Below are positions 1 through 8,361 of a stretch of 14,329 bases of DNA, one piece after another. Origin of the DNA: Rhodospirillales bacterium. Its GTDB lineage: Bacteria; Pseudomonadota; Alphaproteobacteria; UBA828. The position numbers and the translations under genes were made by a program. The stretch's first letter is position 1; every line of letters starts with the position of its first letter. The notes below the pieces were generated by a model, which saw only the letters and a list, made by a program, of their open reading frames with translations, had not been told where the DNA came from and did no database searches. The DNA lies in contig JAPOPO010000376.1 in NCBI GenBank assembly GCA_026712885.1, forward strand, positions 1-14,329, read 5' to 3'.

Positions 1-167
1 CTCGCGCTGATGCTGCTGATGTCGAAGTAGGCGATGCCCTGGCCGGTGATGAGCTGCAGCGCGATCATGGTGGCGGCGAACACCGCGATGGCGATGATCG
101 TGCCGCGCTGGCGCGACCAGCTGAAGGGCGGCAGGTAGGGTACGCCTAGCGCGCCCAGCGGCGTCAT
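1..167 (-). CDS. CUT2-type sugar ABC transporter permease, N-terminal part (runs off left edge)
   Basis: Only the first 55 codons are present. The reading frame begins with ATG at 167-165, which overlaps the stop of the upstream ATPase gene (TGA at 166-164) in an ATGA arrangement, so the two are translationally coupled. A GAGGG stretch lies a few bases upstream, inside the ATPase gene. The visible protein starts MTPLGALGVPYLPPF, has a basic cytoplasmic patch (SWSRQRG), then a hydrophobic helix at about residues 23-40 (TIIAIAVFAATMIALQLI), as in the first membrane segment of RbsC/XylH-type permeases. The family call rests mostly on context: it follows a binding protein and a double ATPase of the ribose/xylose importer class. 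The rest of the membrane domain is outside the window. Confidence 0.8.
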   Translation of the reverse strand, partial: MTPLGALGVPYLPPFSWSRQRGTIIAIAVFAATMIALQLITGQGIAYFDISSISA

Positions 168-1687
168 CGCGAGCCCTCGCCGAGCGCCGCGCGCATGATG
201 CTGGCCTCGGTGATCTCGGCGCCGTTGAGCGAGGCCGCCTTCTGGCCGCGGTAGATCACCATCACGGAGTCGCAGAGGTTCACCAGCTCCGGCACGTCGG
301 TGGAGTAGTAGAGCACCGCCCCGCCGGCGTCCGCGTAGGCCCGCATGAGGGCGTAGATCTCTGCCTTGGTGCCGACGTCAACGCCGCGCGTCGGGTCGTA
401 CATGAGCAGCACGCGGCTCTCGGCGAGCAGCCACTTCGCGATGGCAATCTTCTGCTGGTTGCCGCCGCTGAAGACGTTGCAGGGGCTGTAGAGCGCGCGC
501 CGGTCGACCTGCACCATGTCGAGCGCCCGGCCCACGGCCTGCGCTTCCTGCTCCAGGTTCACCAGCCCGAAGCGCACGCAGCGGTCGATGATCGGGAGCG
601 AGATGTTTTCCCGCCCCGTCAGCGCGAGGAAGAGCGCCTCGGTCTTGCGGTCCTCCGGCACGAAGCTGATGCCGATGCGGCTGTTCACCGCGTCCTTCGG
701 CGTCCGCAGCGTCACCCGCTGGTCGCCGATCCGGATGTCGCCTGCGCTGAGCCCGACCATGCCGAAGAGCGCGAGGAAGAGGTCGCGCTGGCCCATGCCT
801 TCCAGACCACCGACGCCGAGAATCTCGCCGGACCAGAGATCGAAAGAGAAATCCTGCACGCCGCCTTCAATGGCCAGTCCTTCTCCGGCCAGGATCGGCG
901 TCTCCCCGCGCCGTTTCGGCTGTGGCGGCCTGGGTGGGAACGTCGCCGCGAGCGAGCGTCCGATCACCAGTTCAATCACGCGGTCGTCGGAGATGTCATC
1001 GGCCCTGAAGCTCCCCACCATGCGGCCGTTGCGCAGGATCGTCAGGCTGTCGCAGAAATCCCGCACTTCCTGCATCCGGTGCGAGATAAAGACGATGGTG
1101 GTCCCTTCCGCGCGCAGGCGGTCGAAGAGCGCGCCCAGCCACTGCACGTCGTTGCCGGAAAGGGACGAAGTCGGCTCGTCGAGCAGCAGCAACTGCGGCT
1201 TGCGAGAGACCGCACGGGCGATCTCGATCTTCTGCTGGGTCGGCAGCGCCAGCGTCCGCACCTCGGCGCGAGGGTCGATATCGTCGAGGCCGAGGTCGGC
1301 GAGCGCGCGCCGCACGTGCTGCTCCGATTCGCGCCGCTTGATGTTCCCGCTCGGGCCGGTCGGCTCGTAGGGCAGCAGCATGTTCTGCACGACCGTGAGG
1401 TCGCCGATCAGCGAAATTTCCTGATAGGCAGTCTGTATCCCGAGGCGATGGGAATCCCTTGGCGTATGGATGTGTGCGGGGTTGTCGAACAAGGCGATCT
1501 CGCCAGCGTCCGGCCGGCTGAGACCGCTCAGGATCTTGACCAGAGTCGACTTGCCGGCGCCGTTCTCGCCGAGGAGCGCATGGACCTCGCCGCGCGGAAT
1601 GGCGAGCGAGACGTCGTCAAGCGCAACGGTCGCGCCGAACGCCTTGCTCAGGCCGTGGGTCTGGACCGCCGGCGCCTGCTCATCCAT
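164..1687 (-). CDS. CUT2-family sugar ABC transporter ATP-binding protein (RbsA/MglA/XylG type)
   Basis: A 507-residue protein with two fused nucleotide-binding domains, the usual length and architecture for ATPases of ribose, galactose or xylose importers. Domain 1 has Walker A GENGAGKST (40-48), a variant signature LALPTQQKIEIA (146-157), Walker B LLLLDE (166-171) and switch His203. Domain 2 (about 265-507) has a degenerate Walker A (GGLEGMGQRDL, 293-303), as is normal for the family, and an intact signature FSGGNQQ (406-412). Its Walker B region reads LLMYDPTRGVDVG, where Tyr430 and Asp431 occupy the usual Asp-Glu pair, so domain 1 probably carries the ATPase activity. The start at 1687 is preceded by GGAAG. 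It lies 130 bases after the binding-protein gene, with a stem-loop between them, and overlaps the permease start by 4 bases. Sugar specificity cannot be inferred. Confidence 0.95.
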   Translation of the reverse strand: MDEQAPAVQTHGLSKAFGATVALDDVSLAIPRGEVHALLGENGAGKSTLVKILSGLSRPDAGEIALFDNPAHIHTPRDSHRLGIQTAYQEISLIGDLTVVQNMLLPYEPTGPSGNIKRRESEQHVRRALADLGLDDIDPRAEVRTLALPTQQKIEIARAVSRKPQLLLLDEPTSSLSGNDVQWLGALFDRLRAEGTTIVFISHRMQEVRDFCDSLTILRNGRMVGSFRADDISDDRVIELVIGRSLAATFPPRPPQPKRRGETPILAGEGLAIEGGVQDFSFDLWSGEILGVGGLEGMGQRDLFLALFGMVGLSAGDIRIGDQRVTLRTPKDAVNSRIGISFVPEDRKTEALFLALTGRENISLPIIDRCVRFGLVNLEQEAQAVGRALDMVQVDRRALYSPCNVFSGGNQQKIAIAKWLLAESRVLLMYDPTRGVDVGTKAEIYALMRAYADAGGAVLYYSTDVPELVNLCDSVMVIYRGQKAASLNGAEITEASIMRAALGEGSR

Positions 1688-1731
1688 TGCCGGCTTCCGT
1701 GCGCTGACGCCGACCGGTCATGCCAGGGCGC

Positions 1732-1758
1732 GGGGCGCAGCGACGAGCGCTGCGCCCC
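1732..1758 (-). promoter_or_regulatory. Perfect 11-bp GC stem-loop between binding-protein and ATPase genes
   Basis: GGGGCGCAGCG (1732-1742) and CGCTGCGCCCC (1748-1758) are exact reverse complements separated by a 5-base loop. No T-tract follows in the direction of transcription, so it is not a standard intrinsic terminator. Its position just after the binding-protein gene fits a known role of such hairpins: protecting the upstream mRNA or partly attenuating read-through, giving more binding protein than ATPase and permease. The structure is seen directly; the role is inferred. Confidence 0.7.
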
Positions 1759-1817
1759 TCACGCCTCCGATCCGGCCGAGACCGGTCCGGCCCGCCAGCG
1801 CTGCCCTGGGTTCGCGA

Positions 1818-2939
1818 TCAGCTACCGTCGGGCACCGCGCCGTTCAGCGCGGAATAGACGTCGAGCTCGGGCACTTGCGAATGCCACACGTCGATGAAGT
1901 AGTTCGACGGCGCGACGGAGAGCGGCACCGCATTGCAGGACCAGTTCTTCGCCGTGAGCTCGGCCTTGTCCGCCGTGTCGCAGAGCTCCGTCTGCCCCGG
2001 CGTAATCAGGGGCATCGGGATTTCGGCGAAGCGCGGGATCTCGGCACCGTCGAACCTTGCCATCCCAAGCTTGAAGGCATACGGCGCGGCCCAGGGCGGA
2101 GAGCCCATGGAGGCGCTGCGCAGCCCGTAGGCGCCCTCGGTCGTTCCCGGCGCGAGCTGGGCCACGCGGTGACCGTTGGTGCCGTTGCCCGCGCAGGGCT
2201 TGAGCTGGTCGCCGCGGCCCGCGTCCACCTGCATCTGGGTGAAGACATAGCAGCCGGTCTGGGTCCACAGGCCGTCGATCTTGTCCCAGCCGTGGGTTGC
2301 GACAATTTCGGTCAGCTTCTGCTTCGCCGTGGCGTTGTTCCACATGCTCGGCGTGTCGGCGATGATCGTGATGTCCGGGAACTCGGCGAACACCGCCTTG
2401 GCTGCGGAGTTCCGCCGCAGGTCGACCATGTTGCCGGGGATGCCGCCCATGAAGACGATGTTGCCCTTGCCGCCAAGCTCCTCCGCCAGCCATTCAGCCG
2501 GCCCCGCGCCGGCCCAGTCCTGATTGATGCCGACGTGATGGGCGCAGGGCTCGGTGACCTGGGCGTCGAAGGTGATAAAGACCACGTCCCGGCGGCAGGC
2601 GTTACGGATGGCGCGGTTGAGCGCCGTCGGCGAGATCGCCCAGGAGACGATGACCTGCGCCCCCGCCTGTACCATGGCGTTGATCTGCTGAATCTGGGTC
2701 TGCGCATTGCCGCGCGCTGACTGGATTTCGATGTCTACCCGGTCCTTGTATTCCTTGGTCCCTGCTATCGAGCTCAGCAGGTTGGTGGACGCATCCATCC
2801 AGGTGTTGCCCTCGAAACCCAAGCTCACATAGACCTTAACTTTCTCGTCCGCGGTGGCGGTTGCGACCGGCGCCATGCCGCCCGCGAGAAACGCCAGTGC
2901 CGCGGCACCGAGCGCTGCATTGCGCAGATATCTTTTCAT
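1818..2939 (-). CDS. Periplasmic sugar-binding protein of CUT2 ABC importer (Peripla_BP_4-like)
   Basis: A 373-residue solute receptor for the importer encoded just downstream. The N-terminus is a Sec signal peptide: basic MKRYLR, a hydrophobic Ala/Leu/Gly core, and a likely cut after ATA (residues 28-30), giving a mature protein starting DEKVKVYVSLGF. The mature part has the type-I periplasmic binding pattern: early strand VKVYVSL, then INAMVQAGAQVIVSW (86-100), FITFDAQV (121-128), GNIVFMGG (159-166) and GLWTQTG near 223. It carries six cysteines (115, 132, 230, 249, 320, 335), more than usual for this family, so disulfides are possible after export. The ATG at 2939 has a strong AGGAGG 8 bases upstream (2948-2953), and a candidate promoter lies at 3024-3053. 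The ligand is unknown; ribose, xylose and other pentoses or polyols are all possible. Confidence 0.93.
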   Translation of the reverse strand: MKRYLRNAALGAAALAFLAGGMAPVATATADEKVKVYVSLGFEGNTWMDASTNLLSSIAGTKEYKDRVDIEIQSARGNAQTQIQQINAMVQAGAQVIVSWAISPTALNRAIRNACRRDVVFITFDAQVTEPCAHHVGINQDWAGAGPAEWLAEELGGKGNIVFMGGIPGNMVDLRRNSAAKAVFAEFPDITIIADTPSMWNNATAKQKLTEIVATHGWDKIDGLWTQTGCYVFTQMQVDAGRGDQLKPCAGNGTNGHRVAQLAPGTTEGAYGLRSASMGSPPWAAPYAFKLGMARFDGAEIPRFAEIPMPLITPGQTELCDTADKAELTAKNWSCNAVPLSVAPSNYFIDVWHSQVPELDVYSALNGAVPDGS

Positions 2940-3023
2940 TTCCGTAGCCTCCTGTTTGTTTCACCGGGCGCGTGCACATCGTTGTTGACCGTTGGCGGAC
3001 GCGCCTCCCTTTCCGGCACTGCA

Positions 3024-3053
3024 ATCATAGGCGGTGCATTCTCATCGGGACAA
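3024..3053 (-). promoter_or_regulatory. Candidate sigma-70 promoter for the CUT2 importer genes
   Basis: Read on the minus strand: TTGTCC (-35, 3053-3048), an 18-base spacer, then TATGAT (-10, 3029-3024), which is 5/6 to the consensus. Transcription would begin near 3017, about 75 bases before the binding-protein start. It lies in the only sizeable gap between the two minus-strand units, where a new promoter is expected. Found by eye, not tested. Confidence 0.45.
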
Positions 3054-3067
3054 GCGGGAGGGAATTG

Positions 3068-3084
3068 GCCTGGCTGAACCAGGC
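3068..3084 (-). terminator. Weak stem-loop after the Rieske beta gene, possible terminator
   Basis: GCCTGG (3068-3073) and CCAGGC (3079-3084) form a perfect 6-bp stem with a 5-base loop, 17 bases after the stop of the oxygenase beta gene. On the minus strand it is followed by CCAATTCCCTCC, not a run of T, so termination would be weak or factor-dependent. The position supports an end to the eight-gene unit; the sequence alone is only suggestive. Confidence 0.3.
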
Positions 3085-3101
3085 GGCTCTTCGTGCGCGG
3101 C

Positions 3102-3620
3102 TCAGAATGGCTGCGTGAGCATCGGGAAGCTTTGATCGCAGTTCGTGAGGTCCACCCGCTTGAGGCGAATGCGCAGCTGATCGTCTTCCTGAACGATGGT
3201 GTGGGAATAGCGGCCACCGAAGACGCGCTGCGGGTTGCCGGGCCGGTCCTCCACCATCACGAACTTGGAGCGCACCAGCCAGCCGCCCTCGGCCGTCACC
3301 TCGTCGAGGCGCACCCCGGAGATGACGCGCACGCAGCTGGACGGCGGGCTCTGGCAATGAATGCGGGGGTGGTTGAGCCGCTGGACGCGGACTCGCATCG
3401 TGTGCTTGTCGTCGTAGAAGAGCGACACGTGGTCGCGCCAGTTCTCTTGCTCTGGGTTGGCGGGCACCCAGTAGGTGGCGTCTTCGGTGTAGAGTTCGCA
3501 CCACTCGTCGAAGCGCCGCTCGTCCAGCAGCTCCGCCTCGTGCTCCAGAAAGCGGCGCAGCTCTTCGAGGCGCACTGCATTCGATCCCGCGACGGCGCGG
3601 GAGTCGGCGGTGACGCTCAT
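3102..3620 (-). CDS. Aromatic-ring-hydroxylating dioxygenase beta subunit (NTF2-like fold)
   Basis: A 172-residue small subunit of a Rieske oxygenase. It is non-catalytic, adopts the NTF2-like fold and normally holds together an alpha3beta3 hexamer. Typical features are the N-terminal helix region LEELRRFLEHEAELLDERRF, then EWCELYTEDATYWVP (39-53), the DHVSLFYDDKHTMRVRVQRL stretch (63-82), which matches the family pattern around the Tyr-Asp-Asp segment, and the closing strands GRYSHTIVQ and LRIRLKRVDL. The start chosen is ATG at 3620-3618 (MSVTADSR), because it overlaps the alpha stop (TGA 3619-3617) in an ATGA pair; a longer in-frame start at 3641 would lie deeper in alpha. It is the last gene of its unit; the next minus-strand gene begins 160 bases on, with its own promoter candidate. 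Family call firm, substrate unknown. Confidence 0.93.
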   Translation of the reverse strand: MSVTADSRAVAGSNAVRLEELRRFLEHEAELLDERRFDEWCELYTEDATYWVPANPEQENWRDHVSLFYDDKHTMRVRVQRLNHPRIHCQSPPSSCVRVISGVRLDEVTAEGGWLVRSKFVMVEDRPGNPQRVFGGRYSHTIVQEDDQLRIRLKRVDLTNCDQSFPMLTQPF

Positions 3621-4900
3621 GCGCCCATCAGGTCGCGCCACGCCTCGTGCTGGGCGCGCTGACCGACCTCGCTGGAGCGCGGTCCGAAGAACACGCCGTC
3701 GCCCTCGTCGATCTCGGCACCGAGGCCGCGGGCGACGAGCACCCAGTCGGTGCCCTGGGTCCGGAGTCCTTCCTGGCAGCGCTCGAACGCCTCCATGTCG
3801 TCCGACTGGATGAACGAGGCGGCGGCATGCGTCATGTTCACGAAGCGCACGAGATCGTCCGAAATACTATTCGGCGCGCCCACGAGGCGGACCGGCCAGA
3901 CCTCGACCTCAGTGAAGTCGACCGCGACAGGGCGAATCACCCGCACCGACGTCTGCGCCAGCAAAATGTCGGAGCTCGGGAAGAAGGTCATGCTGTGGCG
4001 CCGGTTCTTGAGGATGTCCGCCGTGCGCTCCTCGCCGTAGCGTTCGACCAGAATGGCGCGGTAGTCGTCCCAGTGCCCGCCCGACTGCTCCTTGTCGAAG
4101 AGCGAAGCCTCGGAGCTGTGCCGGTTGTTGAGGCCGCGCACGCCGGTCTGTGCCACGATGGCCTCGCCGTTGGGGGCGAAGAACGCCGCGTCGCCGCCCT
4201 CGTCGCCTGCGCGGCGCTTGAACTGCCGGCCGTCGGGGCCGACGGTGGACGCGTGGCAGGCCGCGGGGTGGTACATGTCCGCCAGGTTCTCGAGCTGCAG
4301 CTTCCAGTTGCCGCGATAGTGATAACGGTGACAGCCGGCGGAAAGCGCCACCTCGCCCTCCGGTGAGCGGTCCACGAGCTCGTCGATGCCGCGCCGAGCT
4401 TCCGCAAGATAGTCGAGCAGCGGCTCTACGTCGGGGTTGAAGGACGCGAACACGAAGCCCCGATAACTCTCCACCCGCGGTAGCTGCGCCATGCCGAATT
4501 GCTGGTCCGCAAGCGGCTCCTCGGGAAAATCCTGGCGCATCGGCACGCCTGCGAGCGCGCCGTTCGGCCGGAAGCTCCAGCCGTGATACATGCAGGTGAA
4601 GACCTTGGCGTTGCCGCGCTCGCGGTTGAGCACCTTGGCGCCGCGGTGGCCGCACCGGTTGAACAACACGCAGATGCCGTCGTCCTTGTGCCGGCTCAGC
4701 ACCACCGGCTGACGGGCGAGGTGGGTGCAGTAGTAGTCGCCGGGGTTCGGCACCAGGCTCTCGTGGCCGACGTAGAGCCAGACCCGGCGGAAGATTTTCT
4801 CCATCTCGATCTCGAAGATCGCCGGGTCGGTGTAGATGGCGCGGTGCACCCGGTCGGGCTGCACCATCGCCCGCAACTCGTCGCTGGTGTAGCCGGCCAT
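3617..4900 (-). CDS. Rieske ring-hydroxylating dioxygenase alpha subunit
   Basis: A 427-residue catalytic subunit of a Rieske non-heme-iron oxygenase, which inserts oxygen into aromatic rings or removes O- or N-alkyl groups using electrons from a ferredoxin or reductase. The [2Fe-2S] ligands are complete: Cys83 and His85 in NRCGHRG, Cys103 and His106 in CMYHGW. The mononuclear iron site reads LENLADMYHPAACH, with bridging Asp208 and ligands His211 and His216. The third ligand is probably Asp367 or Asp368 in QSDDMEAFERCQ. The start at 4900 (MAGYTSDE) is preferred over an in-frame ATG at 4933, because GGAGGGAG lies directly before it and the upstream extension is basic and unlike the family. 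An 84-base gap separates it from the GMC gene; it overlaps beta by 4 bases. No ferredoxin or reductase gene is adjacent. The substrate cannot be told; the partner beta subunit argues against the alpha-only betaine/carnitine oxygenases. Confidence 0.96.
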   Translation of the reverse strand: MAGYTSDELRAMVQPDRVHRAIYTDPAIFEIEMEKIFRRVWLYVGHESLVPNPGDYYCTHLARQPVVLSRHKDDGICVLFNRCGHRGAKVLNRERGNAKVFTCMYHGWSFRPNGALAGVPMRQDFPEEPLADQQFGMAQLPRVESYRGFVFASFNPDVEPLLDYLAEARRGIDELVDRSPEGEVALSAGCHRYHYRGNWKLQLENLADMYHPAACHASTVGPDGRQFKRRAGDEGGDAAFFAPNGEAIVAQTGVRGLNNRHSSEASLFDKEQSGGHWDDYRAILVERYGEERTADILKNRRHSMTFFPSSDILLAQTSVRVIRPVAVDFTEVEVWPVRLVGAPNSISDDLVRFVNMTHAAASFIQSDDMEAFERCQEGLRTQGTDWVLVARGLGAEIDEGDGVFFGPRSSEVGQRAQHEAWRDLMGA

Positions 4901-4902
4901 CG

Positions 4903-4910
4903 CTCCCTCC
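4903..4910 (-). promoter_or_regulatory. Ribosome binding site fixing the Rieske alpha start
   Basis: The minus-strand sequence GGAGGGAG ends 2 bases before the ATG at 4900, with its GGAGG core 5 bases away. No comparable site precedes the alternative in-frame ATG at 4933, so the shorter start is preferred. Confidence 0.65.
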
Positions 4911-4984
4911 GCCCGGTGCCGACGCGGGGGCATCTTAGACCGGGCGTGGCGTTGCCGGGAGTCAGCTGTCGGCGCCGCGGGCCT

Positions 4985-6643
4985 TCAGTCGTCGAGCAAC
5001 GGACCTATTGCTTGGCGTGCTTCGACGAAGTTGTCGGCGAGGTGATGAGCGGCGCGGTAGGCGAGGGCGCAGATTGTGCTGGTCGGGTTGATAGCCGCGC
5101 CGGTTGCCATCACGCTGCCGTCGGTAATGTAGAGGTTGGGACAGTCCCAGGTCTGGTGCCACTTGGTGACAACCGAGGTTTCGGAATCGTCCCCCATGCG
5201 CGCGGTGCCAAGCAGGTGCCAGGCGGGCGGCGCATAGACGCCGTTCGCGTCGCGGAAGGGATTGACCTTGATGTCCCAGGCATCCATCGCGCCCGCCAGC
5301 TCCGCGGCCCGGTCGATGCCGAAGCGCGCGAGCCGCGCATCGTTCTCGCACATGCCGTAGGCGAGGCGGGGCGCCGGCAGCCCCGACGAATCGACCACGG
5401 TGTCGGAGAGGGTGACGCGGTTCTCAGGCCGCGGCAGGTCGTCGCCCACGATGAGGATGCCGATGCCGTGTCCGAAGTGCCGGGCGAACCAATCGTGATG
5501 CGTCTCACCCCAAGGCGCCATGTTGCCGGAGTGCGAGCCCAGCGCCTGATAGCCCGCGCCGTTCTGCCGCACGATGTGCAGCGTGAAGCCGTTGACGAAG
5601 CCGCGTGACGTGTCGCTCTCCGCAAACTCCTCGCAGATCGCGATGGCGGAGATCAGGCCCTTGTGCGCCTCGGTCGGCGCATCGACCCAGCACTCCACCA
5701 TGCCGAGCGTGTGGTGCATCAGGTTTCGGCCCACCTGATCGGAGCGGTTGGCGAGCCCCTTCGGATGCGCCGCACTCTCCGACAACAGCAGCAGGCGCGG
5801 CGTGCCCACACCGTTGGCGGCGAGGATCACGACATCCGCCGTCTGGACATGACGCACGCCGGTGTTGCGCTCCACGTAGACGACACCGGTGGCGCGGCCT
5901 GACGCATCGGTCTCGATGCGCTCCACGCGGCTGTCGGTGCGAAGCTCGACGCCCGCCGCGAGCGCCTTCGGCCAGTGGGTCACGGCCATGTCGTTGAGCG
6001 AGCCGCGTGGGCAGCCGCTCTGGCAGGCACCGCAATTGTTGCATGCGAGGCGGCCGTCATAGTCCTCCGCCAGGATGGCGCAAGGCATGGGCCACCAGTG
6101 CCAGCCGAGCCCGTCGAAGCCGCGTGCCATGACCTCGCCCATGGCGCCGCGCGGGCCGGGCCGGGTCTGAAAGGGGCCGCGCGGCGGCATCGCCGGATCG
6201 CCCGGCCAGCCGGAGATGCCGCAGGCTTCGTCCGCCATCTCGAAGTAGGGCGCGAGGTCCTCGTAGGAGATCGGCCAGTCGGGGGCGAGGCCGTGCTCGG
6301 TGCCCTTGCGGAAATCCGAGGGGCGATAGCGCGGCCAGGTGGCCGTGTAGATGCCGGTGGAGCCGCCGACGCCGTTCCACATCAGCGTCGTCTCGTCGGT
6401 ACTGTCCACGGGGTAGTCGTGCGGGTGGCCGCGCACGTTGACGGCAATCGACCAGTCCGTCGCGCGGCGCCATTCCCAGTCCCGGCCGTGATGGGGGCGT
6501 TCGGCCGGCGGGAACCACGAGCCCTGCTCCAGGCACACCACCTTGATGCCCTTCCTGGCCAGCACCATCGCCGGAATCACGCCGCCGGGTCCGGAGCCGA
6601 CGATGACGACGTCGGCGTGGTCGTGGGCCGTGCGCGTTGCCAT
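4985..6643 (-). CDS. GMC-family FAD oxidoreductase with a four-cysteine Fe-S motif (sugar/alcohol dehydrogenase type)
   Basis: A 552-residue flavoprotein. The N-terminal FAD fold has DVVIVGSGPGGVIPAMVLA (11-29) with the dinucleotide glycines and Glu39. The C-terminal GMC signatures are HLLGTARMG (476-484), holding the likely catalytic His476, and DGSVMATGAAINPTST (508-523), with the second active-site residue Asn519. CNNCGACQSGCP (201-212) matches a CxxCxxCxxxCP cluster motif. In bacterial FAD-glucose dehydrogenase and gluconate dehydrogenase relatives, three cysteines at this spacing bind a 3Fe-4S cluster that passes electrons from FAD onward. There is no Sec or Tat signal, so export would need a partner. 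That partner family is encoded nearby (7745-8359), but also lacks a visible leader. The gene follows the importer ATPase by 12 bases. Likely role: oxidising an alcohol or glycoside brought in by the importer. Substrate unknown; 3-ketoglycoside-forming or polyol dehydrogenases are alternatives. Confidence 0.94.
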   Translation of the reverse strand: MATRTAHDHADVVIVGSGPGGVIPAMVLARKGIKVVCLEQGSWFPPAERPHHGRDWEWRRATDWSIAVNVRGHPHDYPVDSTDETTLMWNGVGGSTGIYTATWPRYRPSDFRKGTEHGLAPDWPISYEDLAPYFEMADEACGISGWPGDPAMPPRGPFQTRPGPRGAMGEVMARGFDGLGWHWWPMPCAILAEDYDGRLACNNCGACQSGCPRGSLNDMAVTHWPKALAAGVELRTDSRVERIETDASGRATGVVYVERNTGVRHVQTADVVILAANGVGTPRLLLLSESAAHPKGLANRSDQVGRNLMHHTLGMVECWVDAPTEAHKGLISAIAICEEFAESDTSRGFVNGFTLHIVRQNGAGYQALGSHSGNMAPWGETHHDWFARHFGHGIGILIVGDDLPRPENRVTLSDTVVDSSGLPAPRLAYGMCENDARLARFGIDRAAELAGAMDAWDIKVNPFRDANGVYAPPAWHLLGTARMGDDSETSVVTKWHQTWDCPNLYITDGSVMATGAAINPTSTICALAYRAAHHLADNFVEARQAIGPLLDD

Positions 6644-6655
6644 CAGCCGTCCGCC

Positions 6656-7735
<1,080 letters not shown>

Positions 7736-7744
7736 GACCTGCCC

Positions 7745-8359
7745 CTATGTCCCGTCGTCCGCCGGACCGGCGCCCGCCTGGCCCCCGCGCTTGCTGCCCG
7801 CGCCCTTGGCGATGGCGCCACGGCCGCTTGCCACGGCGTCGTCCCGGGTGATCGTTTCCGGCGCCAGCGGTTCGGAGGGCAGGGGTGTGAGATCGAGGCG
7901 CGTCACGTCTTCCGTCCGGACATAGTGGCCGCGCCGGTGCGCCGGCGCCTGATGCGGGTCGGTCTCGTCGAAGGGCGCCATGGCGTAGCCCGCAGGCTGC
8001 GGCGCGTCGTTGTAAACGTGCCCAAGCGAGCGGACGGCGCGCACTACAGCGGGGCTCTCGTAATAGGCGAGGTAGGTGATCATCCGAAGCGTCTCGAACT
8101 GCTCCGGGTGATCCGCCTCGAAGCGGCGCACGACGTCCTGCCGCTCCGTTGCGCCCAAGGGCCCGAGCGGCCCACCGCAGGCCTCGATGGTCTCGGCAAG
8201 GTCGTCGAGAGCGGCCTCTCCCGACTGCGCCCCCAGCCGATCCGCCACCACGCCGTGAGTGCCGGCGTCGCTCGCGGCCGGGAAGCGCCCGTCGCCCGGC
8301 ACCAGAACATCCACGAGCTCTCTCAGCATGGCCGCGATCGCGGCGGGATCGGTCGCCAT
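7745..8359 (-). CDS. Gluconate 2-dehydrogenase subunit 3-like protein (small subunit for a GMC dehydrogenase)
   Basis: A 204-residue protein whose first ~130 residues fit the gluconate-2-dehydrogenase subunit 3 family: an N-terminal helix then LVDVLVPGDGRFPAAS (15-30), and the characteristic FETLRMITYLAYYESPAVVR (88-107) leading into LGHVYNDAPQPAGY (112-125). Small subunits of this family bind and stabilise a GMC-type catalytic flavoprotein, and in exported enzymes bring a Tat signal. No Tat signal is visible here; the protein begins directly with the helical domain, so a cytoplasmic complex is likelier. The last ~60 residues are Gly/Ala/Pro-rich and probably disordered. The gene sits 2 bases after the second permease and 9 bases before the importer ATPase, an unusual place for a dehydrogenase subunit. 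Its likely partner is the GMC protein at 4985-6643. The match is by motif memory, so moderately firm. Confidence 0.82.
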   Translation of the reverse strand: MATDPAAIAAMLRELVDVLVPGDGRFPAASDAGTHGVVADRLGAQSGEAALDDLAETIEACGGPLGPLGATERQDVVRRFEADHPEQFETLRMITYLAYYESPAVVRAVRSLGHVYNDAPQPAGYAMAPFDETDPHQAPAHRRGHYVRTEDVTRLDLTPLPSEPLAPETITRDDAVASGRGAIAKGAGSKRGGQAGAGPADDGT

Positions 8360-8361
8360 CG

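Noticed and set aside
4914..4977. Long-loop inverted repeat in the GMC-Rieske alpha gap (GCCGAC / GTCGGC with short extensions)
   Set aside because: Six exact pairs plus a mismatch in the transcribed strand around a 44-base loop is weak in GC-rich DNA, and no promoter with acceptable -35 and -10 was found in this gap.
4499..5608. Long plus-strand open frame (369 codons) crossing the GMC-Rieske junction
   Set aside because: It spans two well-supported minus-strand genes and the gap between them, and its translation has no recognisable domain or start signal.
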